From: Firmicutes bacterium UBA6418
GTDB taxonomy: Bacteria; Bacillota; Clostridia; Peptostreptococcales; Anaerovoracaceae
Direction: 5' to 3'
NCBI GenBank assembly: GCA_002439735.1
Contig: DJPG01000070.1
Span: 1-6,744, forward strand
DNA length: 6,744 nucleotides
This document shows, piece after piece, positions 1 to 4,780 of this stretch. Below the pieces are notes generated by a model. It was not told the DNA's origin. It searched no databases and worked only from the letters and a program-made list of their open reading frames with translations. Made by a program: the position numbers and the translations under genes. Position 1 is the stretch's first letter, and each line of letters opens with the position of its first letter.

Positions 1-111
1 TGCTTCATTTGTTGCCTCAAAATTACTGGATTCCGCAGCGAAGGCTGCGGTCGGTATGAAACACAGCACCATGCAGAACATAAGCAAAATACTAAGCCAT
101 TTTTTGTTCAT
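1..111 (-). CDS. N-terminus of a secreted or surface protein (truncated at window edge)
   Basis: Thirty-seven codons are present and the reading frame stays open to the left edge. The protein starts MNKKWLSILLMF and shows a classic Sec signal peptide: basic residues K3-K4, a hydrophobic core at about residues 5-20, and a probable signal peptidase I site after AFA near residue 25, followed by a polar, Ser/Asn/Glu-rich mature start. The start ATG at 109-111 has a strong ribosome binding site, GGAGG, at 120-124 with an 8-base gap. Signal peptides of this style are common on large surface proteins of clostridia (Ig-like, leucine-rich or SLH-domain proteins), but no mature domain lies inside the window, so the function cannot be given. 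The gene is transcribed away from all others here and has a long, elaborate upstream region. I am confident in the start and the secretion signal, not in the role. Confidence 0.85.
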   Translation of the reverse strand, partial: MNKKWLSILLMFCMVLCFIPTAAFAAESSNFEATNEA

Positions 112-139
112 CCTTATAACCTCCTTTTTGTTTTGCTTA

Positions 140-168
140 CGTATAGTTTTCTCTCCTTTGCCAGTAAA
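140..168 (-). promoter_or_regulatory. Weak candidate proximal promoter for the secreted protein gene
   Basis: Read on the minus strand, TTTACT (168-163) and TATACG (145-140) are separated by 17 bases. Each matches the SigA consensus at 4 of 6 positions. It would give a short leader of about 25 bases before the GGAGG site. The -35 box overlaps the palindrome at 161-176. It is weaker than the upstream minus promoter at 463-491, and both could be used. Confidence 0.3.
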
Positions 169-176
169 TATACTGG
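161..176. repeat. Perfect palindrome CCAGTA-AATA-TACTGG
   Basis: Six-base arms surround a four-base centre. It lies about 50 bases upstream of the secreted-protein start and overlaps the -35 box of the weak proximal promoter, so it could be an operator for a dimeric repressor or a small RNA hairpin in the leader. The sequence does not decide between these. Confidence 0.4.
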
Positions 177-178
177 AA

Positions 179-254
179 GGAAAGGGGTGTTTCGGCCTGC
201 TGACTCCGTTTGCCGGAGAAAGTCAGTGCCGAAATGTCCAATCACCTCCTTTCC
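179..254 (-). ncRNA. Long structured leader hairpin before the secreted protein gene
   Basis: On either strand the segment folds into one long imperfect hairpin. GGAAAGG (179-185) pairs with CCTTTCC (248-254), GGTG (186-189) with CACC (243-246), TTTCGGC (190-196) with GCCGAAA (228-234), and CTGACT (200-205) with AGTCAG (221-226), with a further CCG/CGG pair in the tip (206-208 with 214-216). An asymmetric 8-base internal loop lies at 235-242. In the minus-strand RNA the 5' arm contains AAAGGAGGTGAT, a near-perfect complement of the 16S rRNA 3' end, which the hairpin would hide. It sits between the terminator at 265-303 and the gene start at 111. I compared it from memory with common riboswitch classes (c-di-GMP, SAM, TPP, FMN, cobalamin, fluoride) and saw no match. 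It could be a protein-binding leader, an unrecognised aptamer or a stability element. Confidence 0.5.
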
Positions 255-432
255 CCGGAAAGACAAAAAACCGAAGATAGGGCGCAATACGCCCGGTCTT
301 CGGTAATAATTTCCGTTTCCGTATGAAATTTATGAAAAAAGCCTTGACAGGATAACGATCGACCGCTATGCTTTTACAAGCCAAGCCAAGCCAAGCCAAG
401 CCAAGTTGCATGATCACATTCTTGGATGCCAT
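223..432 (-). CDS. Candidate leader peptide ORF containing a pentanucleotide repeat
   Basis: This is a 69-codon ORF that I do not recognise; it may not be a conventional protein gene. It begins MASKNVIMQL at ATG 430-432, preceded by GGAAGGGGGA (441-450) with a spacing of 9 bases, and lies about 25 bases after the predicted start of a good minus-strand promoter (463-491). Residues 10-18 (LGLAWLGLA) are coded by five tandem CTTGG units, so the frame depends on the repeat number. The C-terminal half is basic and aromatic. The intrinsic terminator at 265-303 lies wholly inside the ORF and the stop (223-225) falls inside the long hairpin, which is odd for an ordinary gene but fits a leader peptide whose translation would melt both structures. 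The alternative is that the ORF is chance and the RNA is a roughly 190-base untranslated transcript. Confidence 0.3.
   Translation of the reverse strand: MASKNVIMQLGLAWLGLACKSIAVDRYPVKAFFINFIRKRKLLPKTGRIAPYLRFFVFPGKGGDWTFRH
265..303 (-). terminator. Strong intrinsic terminator within the leader of the secreted protein gene
   Basis: On the minus strand a hairpin of two stems, CCGAAGA/TCTTCGG (7 pairs; 303-297 with 277-271) and GGGCG/CGCCC (5 pairs; 294-290 with 284-280), separated by a 2x2 internal loop and closed by a 5-base loop, is followed directly by six T (270-265). This is a textbook rho-independent terminator for leftward transcription. No confident gene ends just before it, so it probably acts as an attenuator or ends a short RNA from the promoter at 463-491. 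Confidence 0.8.
344..372 (+). promoter_or_regulatory. SigA-type promoter directed right, start site in the CCAAG repeat
   Basis: A perfect TTGACA (344-349) is followed after 17 bases by TATGCT (367-372, 4 of 6 matches). Transcription would begin near 379, at the left end of the pentanucleotide repeat. No convincing ORF with a ribosome binding site follows before 710, so the product would be an untranslated or antisense RNA, or a distal promoter for the operon at 710. Confidence 0.5.
377..405. repeat. Pentanucleotide tandem repeat, CAAG plus five perfect CCAAG units
   Basis: Five uninterrupted CCAAG copies occupy 381-405, preceded by a partial unit CAAG at 377-380. Perfect short tandem repeats of this kind mutate by slipped-strand mispairing and in many bacteria act as on/off or rheostat switches. 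It lies in the candidate leader ORF on the minus strand and at the predicted start of the plus-strand transcript. Confidence 0.95.
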
Positions 433-462
433 TGTCAAGTTCCCCCTTCCATAATCGTAGAA

Positions 463-491
463 AGTATATCAAACTTTTTCCAACATTACAA
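463..491 (-). promoter_or_regulatory. Extended -10 SigA promoter directed left
   Basis: On the minus strand TTGTAA (491-486, 4 of 6) is followed after exactly 17 bases by TATACT (468-463, 5 of 6), with an upstream TGa extended -10. The predicted start is near 456. It would transcribe the candidate leader ORF, terminator, hairpin and then the secreted protein gene, a leader of about 345 bases. A second, weaker minus candidate is TTGACA (438-433) with GATCAT (415-410), also spaced 17. Confidence 0.6.
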
Positions 492-616
492 GCGCTTTTT
501 TTGCATCTTGCAAAATCCCGCAAAGCAAAGAGAACCTTTTTCGAATCTGTTCCAAAGGCTGTAAGTCGCGGACTTTCACGTTTTAGACAAATACGTGCCG
601 ATGCGAAAGAAAGCCT
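492..616. other. Non-coding interval between divergent promoters
   Basis: I see no supported gene, repeat or strong hairpin here. It separates the leftward promoter at 463-491 from the rightward operon promoter at 617-645 and is richer in A and T than the coding regions. The open frames crossing it have no ribosome binding site. Confidence 0.6.
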
Positions 617-645
617 TTGGCATGCAGCGCAAAATGTGGTAGAAT
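617..645 (+). promoter_or_regulatory. Promoter of the prepilin peptidase to tagO operon
   Basis: TTGGCA (617-622, 5 of 6) and TAGAAT (640-645, 5 of 6) are spaced by 17 bases, and TGG just before the -10 makes it an extended -10 promoter. Transcription should start near 652, about 58 bases before the first gene. No operator is apparent. Confidence 0.75.
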
Positions 646-651
646 GATGAT

Positions 652-677
652 ACATGACACGGGAAGTGTGTCGATGT
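652..677 (+). promoter_or_regulatory. Hairpin at the extreme 5' end of the operon mRNA
   Basis: ACAT-GACAC (652-660) pairs with GTGTC-(G)-ATGT (668-677), a nine-pair stem with one bulged G and a seven-base loop. It begins almost exactly at the predicted transcription start. A 5'-terminal hairpin of this type usually protects mRNA from 5'-end-dependent decay. A seven-codon minimal ORF (ATG 674-676 to TGA 692-694) follows but has no good ribosome binding site. Confidence 0.4.
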
Positions 678-709
678 CTTGGTTTAGATCGTGAAAAAAG
701 AAAGTACAG

Positions 710-1468
710 GTGGCGATGTTAGAAGTAATCGAAGCATATGGAGAAATCATTCGCACGGCTGTGATCTGTGGCGCGGCGGTCGGACTCGGCGTCCTGCTGG
801 GAAACAGCGCGGTCTGGTTTTTTAACCGCATACCGGCCAAATGGCTGACCGATTACGGACAAGAACCGTCCGAAGAACTGTTGCACCCGACGCAGCAGAG
901 AGTCAAAAGCACCCCATGGAAATACGTGTTTACCGGATTCTTTATCTGCTGCGGCATTTATCTGGGACTGCAAGATGCGGCTTATGCGGTTCCGGCGCTG
1001 GCGGCGATGTGGCTGCTGCTGGAAATGGCGATCGCGGATCTGAAATATTTGATCGTACCGGATCAGCTGATCCTTTTGCTGGGCGTGACGAGCCTGGGGA
1101 TGATCACGAAGCACGCGGGCGGGCCGATGGATGCGGTTTGGGGCGCGCTGATCGGCTTTGGGGTGCTGGCGGCGATGGCTCTGCTAGCAAAGCTGATCTA
1201 CCGGAAACCTGCAATCGGCGGAGCGGATGTCAAGCTTTTCGGCGCACTCGGACTGGTGACCGGCGTGGACGGCATCCTGTTTATCTTTGTAGTTTCGACA
1301 TTCTTGAGCGCCGGACATTTCATCGGACTGATGATCCGCAAGAAGGCCAAGCTTAGCGATGAACGGGCAATGGTTCCGTATATCGCGGTCGCTGCGGGAT
1401 TTTATCTGGTATTTTTTCATGAAATCATATATAATAACGGTATTCTGTCGGCAGACTTCTTGCTTTGA
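710..1468 (+). CDS. Type IV prepilin peptidase (A24 aspartic protease family)
   Basis: This is a membrane aspartic protease that cleaves the leader of type IV prepilins or pseudopilins at the cytoplasmic face. The two catalytic aspartates are visible in their family motifs: D110 in ADLKYLIVPD and D173 in GGADVKLFG. Several hydrophobic segments are present (about residues 14-36, 73-105, 118-132, 142-165, 183-207, 221-238). The N-terminal part keeps an FNRIP motif near residue 40 but lacks the CxxC zinc pairs of the bifunctional PilD methyltransferase domain, so it is probably peptidase only. At 252 residues it is about the usual family size. The start is GTG 710 or ATG 716; the frame is closed upstream by TGA at 692-694, and a purine-rich stretch (694-704) favours GTG. 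It is the first gene after the promoter at 617-645. No pilin gene lies in the window, so its substrate must be coded elsewhere (competence pseudopili or pili). Confidence 0.9.
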   Translation: MAMLEVIEAYGEIIRTAVICGAAVGLGVLLGNSAVWFFNRIPAKWLTDYGQEPSEELLHPTQQRVKSTPWKYVFTGFFICCGIYLGLQDAAYAVPALAAMWLLLEMAIADLKYLIVPDQLILLLGVTSLGMITKHAGGPMDAVWGALIGFGVLAAMALLAKLIYRKPAIGGADVKLFGALGLVTGVDGILFIFVVSTFLSAGHFIGLMIRKKAKLSDERAMVPYIAVAAGFYLVFFHEIIYNNGILSADFLL

Positions 1469-1507
1469 GCAAAACGGCCGTGCAGAAACATACATTTGGA
1501 GGAATTT

Positions 1508-1801
1508 ATGATCACAAGCAAACAAAGAAGCTTTCTGCGCTCAATGGCGCATAATATCGATCCGGTGGTCTACATCGGCAAGCTCGGCGTGACCGGAAAC
1601 GTCGAAAAGGAACTTGACAACTGTCTGGAGACCAGGGAGCTGGTCAAGGTCAAACTGCAGGAGGGCTGCGATCTGGCGGCCAAGGATGTCGCCAACGAAA
1701 TGGCGGCAAAGCTGGGAGCGGAATTTGTACAGGCGATCGGCCGCAAGTTCACGCTTTACCGGGAATCGAAAGAAAACAAGCAGATCGTACTGCCTCGATA
1801 A
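1508..1801 (+). CDS. yhbY: CRM-domain RNA-binding protein, YhbY family
   Basis: The 97-residue protein is almost entirely one CRM (YhbY) domain, an ancient RNA-binding fold linked to assembly of the large ribosomal subunit; E. coli YhbY and B. subtilis YqeI are of the same size. Visible family features are the opening MITSKQRSFLRSMAH, the GKLG glycine loop at residues 24-27, and the closing AIGRKFTLYR. The ATG at 1508 is chosen because GGAGG at 1498-1502 lies five bases upstream; a longer frame starting with TTG at 1496 would put the ribosome binding site inside the gene. It follows the prepilin peptidase by 39 bases and precedes truA by 11, so it is almost surely cotranscribed with both. It should act in the cytoplasm on pre-ribosomal RNA. 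Confidence 0.95.
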   Translation: MITSKQRSFLRSMAHNIDPVVYIGKLGVTGNVEKELDNCLETRELVKVKLQEGCDLAAKDVANEMAAKLGAEFVQAIGRKFTLYRESKENKQIVLPR

Positions 1802-1812
1802 TCTCGATCATT

Positions 1813-2604
1813 ATGGAAAGAAACATTTTGCTGACAATCGAATATGACGGTTCGGGATTCAGCGGCTGGCAGCGGCAGCCGCAGGCGCGGACGGTGCAGG
1901 GGCGCTTGGAGGAAGTGCTGAGCCGGGTCTGCGCGGCGGAGATCAAAGTCAACGGTACCAGCCGAACCGACGCCGGCGTGCATGCGCTGGGGCAGCGTGC
2001 TTCGTTTTGCGGAGAGTTTGGGATTCCGACCGACCGGATCATGCTGGCGGCGAACAATCTGCTGGCGGGTGGCCGGCAGGCGCTCAAGGGGGTCGGCGAT
2101 GTCCGGATCACCGCGCTGGAGGAAGTTCCGCCGGATTTTCACGCCAGATTCAACGCCTGCGGCAAAAAATACCGCTATCTCATCCGCAATCTGCCGGAGC
2201 CGGATATTTTTCGCAGAAACTATTGCTATCAGGTACCGCAGACTCTGGATCTCGCGGCAATGCGGGAAGCGGCGGCTCATATCATCGGCATGCACGATTT
2301 CAAATGCTTTCAGGCGGCCGGCGGCGAAGAAAAGAAGACAACGGTTCGCACAATTCACCGTTTGCACATAGACCGGCGCGCAGAAGATGTTATAATAGAA
2401 ATCAGCGGCGACGGATTTCTCTATAATATGGTACGGATCATCACGGGTACGCTCGTGGAAGTCGGCCTGGGAAAACGGGATCCTGCGCAGCTTCCGTCGA
2501 TCCTCGAAAGCCGGGATCGGCAGAAAGCCGGGCATACGGCACCGGCAGCCGGATTATATCTGGTCGAGGTATATTACGAAAAGCAGAGTATCATTGAGGA
2601 ATAG
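1813..2604 (+). CDS. truA: tRNA pseudouridine(38-40) synthase TruA
   Basis: TruA converts uridines 38, 39 and 40 in the anticodon stem-loop of many tRNAs to pseudouridine. The 263-residue product is full length. The signature catalytic motif SRTDAGVHA carries the nucleophile D53. Other family blocks are the N-terminal LTIEYDGSGFSGWQ, KKYRYLI near residue 120, DFKCFQ near 160, and the C-terminal GDGFLYNMVRIITGTL with VGLGKR. The start fits the conserved N-terminus of the family. No Shine-Dalgarno sequence is visible in the 11 bases after yhbY, so translation may be coupled to yhbY termination. The stop is 2 bases before the next ATG, and its last codons supply the ribosome binding site (GAGGAA) for that gene. 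Function and identity are secure. Confidence 0.97.
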   Translation: MERNILLTIEYDGSGFSGWQRQPQARTVQGRLEEVLSRVCAAEIKVNGTSRTDAGVHALGQRASFCGEFGIPTDRIMLAANNLLAGGRQALKGVGDVRITALEEVPPDFHARFNACGKKYRYLIRNLPEPDIFRRNYCYQVPQTLDLAAMREAAAHIIGMHDFKCFQAAGGEEKKTTVRTIHRLHIDRRAEDVIIEISGDGFLYNMVRIITGTLVEVGLGKRDPAQLPSILESRDRQKAGHTAPAAGLYLVEVYYEKQSIIEE

Positions 2605-2606
2605 GC

Positions 2607-3107
2607 ATGGAAAAGACGAAAAGACCATCATGGGATGAATATTTTATGGAAATGGCGGAATTAACGGCAAAGCGCTCGACCTGTATGCGCCGCAACGTGG
2701 GCGCGGTCATCGTCAAGGATCGGCGAGCCATCGCGACCGGCTACAACGGCGCGCCGAAGGGTATCCGGCACTGTGAGGACCGCGGCGGCTGTCTGCGTCA
2801 AAAGCTGGGAGTCCCGTCCGGACAGCGGCATGAGCTTTGTATGGCGCTGCACGCGGAGCAGAACGCGATCATCCAGGCCGCGTCCATGGGACATGCCATC
2901 GAGGGCGGCACGATCTACATTACCCATCAGCCGTGCGGCATCTGTGCCAAGATGATCGTCAACGCGGGGATCCGGCGGATCGTCGTCCGCGAGGGTTATC
3001 CGGACGAACTGGCGGTTGCGATCCTCGAAGAAGCGGGGCTTACGGTCGAGAAGCTGCCTGCGGAAACGAGCGAGGCAGAAACACAAAACGAGGAAAAGGC
3101 GGAATAA
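2607..3107 (+). CDS. comEB: dCMP deaminase (ComEB family)
   Basis: This enzyme deaminates dCMP to dUMP, the substrate of thymidylate synthase. The zinc-dependent deaminase core is plain: HAE at residues 82-84 (H82 zinc ligand, E84 proton shuttle) and PCGIC at 109-113 with ligands C110 and C113. Further Cys and His residues (C26, C56, C62, H75, C78) lie where some dCMP deaminases carry a second structural zinc. The length of 166 residues suits the family; residues 151-166 form an acidic tail rich in Glu. The ATG is preceded at 7 bases by GAGG, within the end of truA, which implies tight coupling. In B. subtilis the homologue comEB lies in the late competence comE operon but is not needed for transformation; here it sits between truA and tagO, so nucleotide metabolism is the safer role. 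Confidence 0.95.
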   Translation: MEKTKRPSWDEYFMEMAELTAKRSTCMRRNVGAVIVKDRRAIATGYNGAPKGIRHCEDRGGCLRQKLGVPSGQRHELCMALHAEQNAIIQAASMGHAIEGGTIYITHQPCGICAKMIVNAGIRRIVVREGYPDELAVAILEEAGLTVEKLPAETSEAETQNEEKAE

Positions 3108-3110
3108 ACG

Positions 3111-4295
3111 ATGTATACAACCTTATGGGCGACTTTTTTGGTGGCCTTTGTACTGTCGCTGGTGATGACACCGGTGGCGATCAAGCTCGCGCCGAGGATC
3201 GGCGCGATGGATGTGCCGAAGGACGGCAGGCGCATGCACAGCAAGGCGATGCCGCGTTTCGGCGGTATGGCGATCTTTATCGGGACGATGGCTTCGACGG
3301 CGATCTTTTTGCTGCAGCTGGACAGCCGCATCATCGGCATTATGATCGGCGGAACGCTGATCTATATTCTGGGCGTCATCGATGACCTGAAAAATCTTCC
3401 GGCGAAGGTAAAATTTTTGGGGCAGACCGTTGTCGCGGTCATCATGTACCTGTACGATATCCGGATCGAATTTATCAGCAACTTTTTTGGTGACGGCAAA
3501 AGTGAATTGGGCGTGGTGCTCTGCTTCATCATTACCATCCTTTGGATCGTGGGCATTACGAACACGATCAACCTGATCGATGGTCTGGACGGTCTGGCAG
3601 CCGGAACGGCTTCGATCGCGTCGCTGTGCATTGCCTACGTGGCTTACATTCACGGTATGTATCTGGCGGCCGGCGCGATGCTGGCTCTGGCAGGCGGCGC
3701 GCTTGGATTCCTGCCGTATAATTTCTATCCGGCCAAGATCTTCATGGGTGACGGCGGTTCGCTGTTTCTGGGCTTCATGCTTTCGACGATGTCGATCCTG
3801 GGACCGGTCAAGAGCGCGACGATCGTCGCGGTCATCATTCCGGTGTTGGTATTGGGCGTACCGATCTTTGACACGGCCTTCGCGATCTTTCGCCGTCTGG
3901 TCAACAAGCGGCCGATCATGGAGGCGGACAAGGGACATCTGCATCACCGACTGATGAAGCTCGGCTACGGACAGCGGAGGGCGACCTTGATGCTCTACGG
4001 TGTCAGCGGGATCATGGGCATTTCGTCCGTGACGTTCAGCCGCGGCCTTTGGGTTGAGACCCTCGGCCTGTTTGCGATCACACTGATGCTGATTTATATT
4101 TTCCTGACGGACGCGAATCACATCATGCCACAGATCAAGACGCCGGATGCTTACCCGGATGCAAATCCGACCGCCAAGGATAACGCCGCGGGAAACTCGG
4201 CCGCAGGAAAGACCGCCGCGGGAAATGTCGCGGATGCGCAGAAGCAGACGCAGACTGCTAAGCGAGAAGATCTGCCCGGCAAACCGAAAGCCTGA
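3111..4295 (+). CDS. tagO: UDP-GlcNAc:undecaprenyl-phosphate GlcNAc-1-phosphate transferase (TagO/WecA-like)
   Basis: This polytopic membrane enzyme transfers GlcNAc-1-phosphate from UDP-GlcNAc to undecaprenyl phosphate, the first step of wall teichoic acid and other secondary cell-wall polymers (or O-antigen/ECA in Gram-negative relatives). Family motifs appear in order: GVIDDLKNLPAK (D91, D92), NLIDGLDGLAAG (D157, D160), MGDGGSLFLG (212-221), PIFDTAFAIFRR (251-262) and the substrate-binding KGHLHHRL (274-281). About ten or eleven hydrophobic segments lie between residues 3 and 333. The catalytic body ends near residue 340; residues 341-394 form a hydrophilic Ala/Lys/Thr-rich tail with three AAGNx repeats, longer than in typical TagO. 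A purine-rich site, AAAAGGCGG, precedes the ATG, three bases after the deaminase stop. It is the last gene of the operon. The tagO or wecA name depends on the organism's envelope. Confidence 0.93.
   Translation: MYTTLWATFLVAFVLSLVMTPVAIKLAPRIGAMDVPKDGRRMHSKAMPRFGGMAIFIGTMASTAIFLLQLDSRIIGIMIGGTLIYILGVIDDLKNLPAKVKFLGQTVVAVIMYLYDIRIEFISNFFGDGKSELGVVLCFIITILWIVGITNTINLIDGLDGLAAGTASIASLCIAYVAYIHGMYLAAGAMLALAGGALGFLPYNFYPAKIFMGDGGSLFLGFMLSTMSILGPVKSATIVAVIIPVLVLGVPIFDTAFAIFRRLVNKRPIMEADKGHLHHRLMKLGYGQRRATLMLYGVSGIMGISSVTFSRGLWVETLGLFAITLMLIYIFLTDANHIMPQIKTPDAYPDANPTAKDNAAGNSAAGKTAAGNVADAQKQTQTAKREDLPGKPKA
4185..4229 (+). repeat. Three 15-base repeats in the tail of the TagO-like gene
   Basis: Three imperfect GCC-GCG-GGA-AAN-NNN units code for AAGNS, AAGKT and AAGNV (residues 359-373). 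They lie in the hydrophilic C-terminal extension beyond the last membrane segment. The units stay in frame, so changes in copy number would lengthen or shorten the tail without disrupting the gene. Confidence 0.7.
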
Positions 4296-4322
4296 CGAGG
4301 GGGCTTGACAAAATCGTATATC

Positions 4323-4439
4323 GGGCAGCGTGGATTTTCTGGGGAGAACCGGAAGAAACCGCTGTTTGATAGTAATAGAAAGTACTGACGCCCAAAGGTT
4401 TTCCTGAGGGGAAAGGCTGAAACAACAAGAAGCAAGCGT
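4323..4439 (+). ncRNA. Structured leader RNA upstream of the TM1266/ABC transporter genes
   Basis: Several helices can be drawn by hand. GGGC (4323-4326) may close on GCCC (4390-4393). A long arm pairs AGCG with CGCT (4327-4330, 4360-4363) and TTTTCTGG with CCGGAAGAAA (4335-4342, 4349-4358, one bulge, one wobble), capped by GGAGAA. A short arm AGTA/TACT (4371-4374, 4383-4386) follows, then TTTCC/GGAAA (4400-4404, 4410-4414). ACTGACGC (4384-4391) can pair with GCGTAAGT (4436-4443) at 7 of 8 positions, which would disrupt both the terminator at 4440-4469 and the closing helix. This is the layout of a riboswitch or other attenuator. I do not recognise a known class. A TTGACA at 4305-4310 may be a promoter -35 box, but no good -10 follows; read-through from tagO is also possible. 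Confidence 0.45.
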
Positions 4440-4469
4440 AAGTGTCGGTATTTTTGCCGGCACTTTTGT
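4440..4469 (+). terminator. Intrinsic terminator or attenuator before the TM1266-family gene
   Basis: AAGTGTCGG (4440-4448) pairs with CCGGCACTT (4457-4465) in a nine-pair stem with one wobble and an eight-base loop, and runs into TTTTGT (4464-4469). It lies 145 bases after the tagO stop and only 23 bases before the next ATG. It may simply end the upstream operon, but its closeness to the next gene and the possible antiterminator pairing suggest attenuation. Confidence 0.65.
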
Positions 4470-4492
4470 CTACGTGGAAAGGAGGAAACGCG

Positions 4493-4738
4493 ATGGAAAC
4501 AAGAGTTGCACTGGTCAGCATCCTTGTCGAGGATCCGGATGCGGCCTTGCAGATCAATGCGTTGCTGCACGCATATCGGCAATTTATCATCGGGCGTATG
4601 GGAATCCCGTATGCCGCAAAAAATATATCCATCATCAGCATCGCGATGGATGCGCCGATGGATGCCATCAGCGCTCTTTCCGGAAAACTGGGCGCACTGC
4701 ATGGCGTCAGTACGAAAACCGTATATTCTAAGGTGTAA
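4493..4738 (+). CDS. TM1266-family putative [FeFe]-hydrogenase system regulator
   Basis: The 81-residue protein matches, from memory, the conserved pattern of the TM1266 family, small proteins with a ferredoxin-like/ACT-like or NikR C-terminal-like fold annotated as iron-only hydrogenase system regulators. The most diagnostic segments are IIGRMGIPY (residues 32-40), ISIISIAMDAP and ISALSGKLGALHGVSTKTVYSK at the C-terminus. No DNA-binding domain is present, so it may sense a ligand or bind a partner rather than DNA; the regulatory role is inferred from genome context of the family and is not proven. GGAGG at 4481-4485 lies 7 bases before the ATG, an excellent site; a longer frame beginning with GTG at 4442 would run through the terminator hairpin and is rejected. 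It is the first gene after the structured leader and is 42 bases upstream of the transporter lipoprotein gene. Confidence 0.85.
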   Translation: METRVALVSILVEDPDAALQINALLHAYRQFIIGRMGIPYAAKNISIISIAMDAPMDAISALSGKLGALHGVSTKTVYSKV

Positions 4739-4780
4739 GGGGCATTGATGCCTGCTGACACAAAAGAAAGGACAAGAACA

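Noticed and set aside
137..241. 34-codon minus-strand frame starting with TTG just after GGAGGTGA
   Set aside because: The gap between ribosome binding site and TTG is only 3 bases and the site is buried in a hairpin. It could be real in a leader but there is no independent support.
56..280. 74-codon plus-strand ORF at the left edge
   Set aside because: It is antisense to the signal peptide gene and its structured leader, and it has no ribosome binding site.
371..410. The CCAAG tract as part of a CRISPR array or origin iterons
   Set aside because: The units are only five bases long with no spacers, and no cas genes, replication gene or DnaA boxes are near.
426..647. 73-codon plus-strand ORF in the left intergenic region
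   Set aside because: No ribosome binding site, no recognisable domain, and the operon promoter at 617-645 lies inside its end.
374..655. 93-codon minus-strand ORF ending in the CTTGG repeat
   Set aside because: No Shine-Dalgarno site, its start lies upstream of the predicted leftward promoter, and its composition is unlike the confident genes. It stops at the TAA right after the repeat, in another frame from the leader ORF.
4323..4439. TPP, SAM, glycine, Moco or c-di-GMP riboswitch in the leader before the TM1266-family gene
   Set aside because: The conserved core sequences of these classes, as I remember them, are absent; only the generic helix layout is riboswitch-like.
3123..4463. 446-codon minus-strand ORF opposite the TagO-like gene
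   Set aside because: A shadow frame of a well-supported membrane protein gene; it is rich in Arg, His, Asp and Gln as expected from antisense reading, and has no motif.
4442..4738. Upstream GTG start for the TM1266-family gene
   Set aside because: The extra 17 codons would run through the terminator hairpin and the GGAGG site; the ATG at 4493 fits both the family length and the ribosome binding site.
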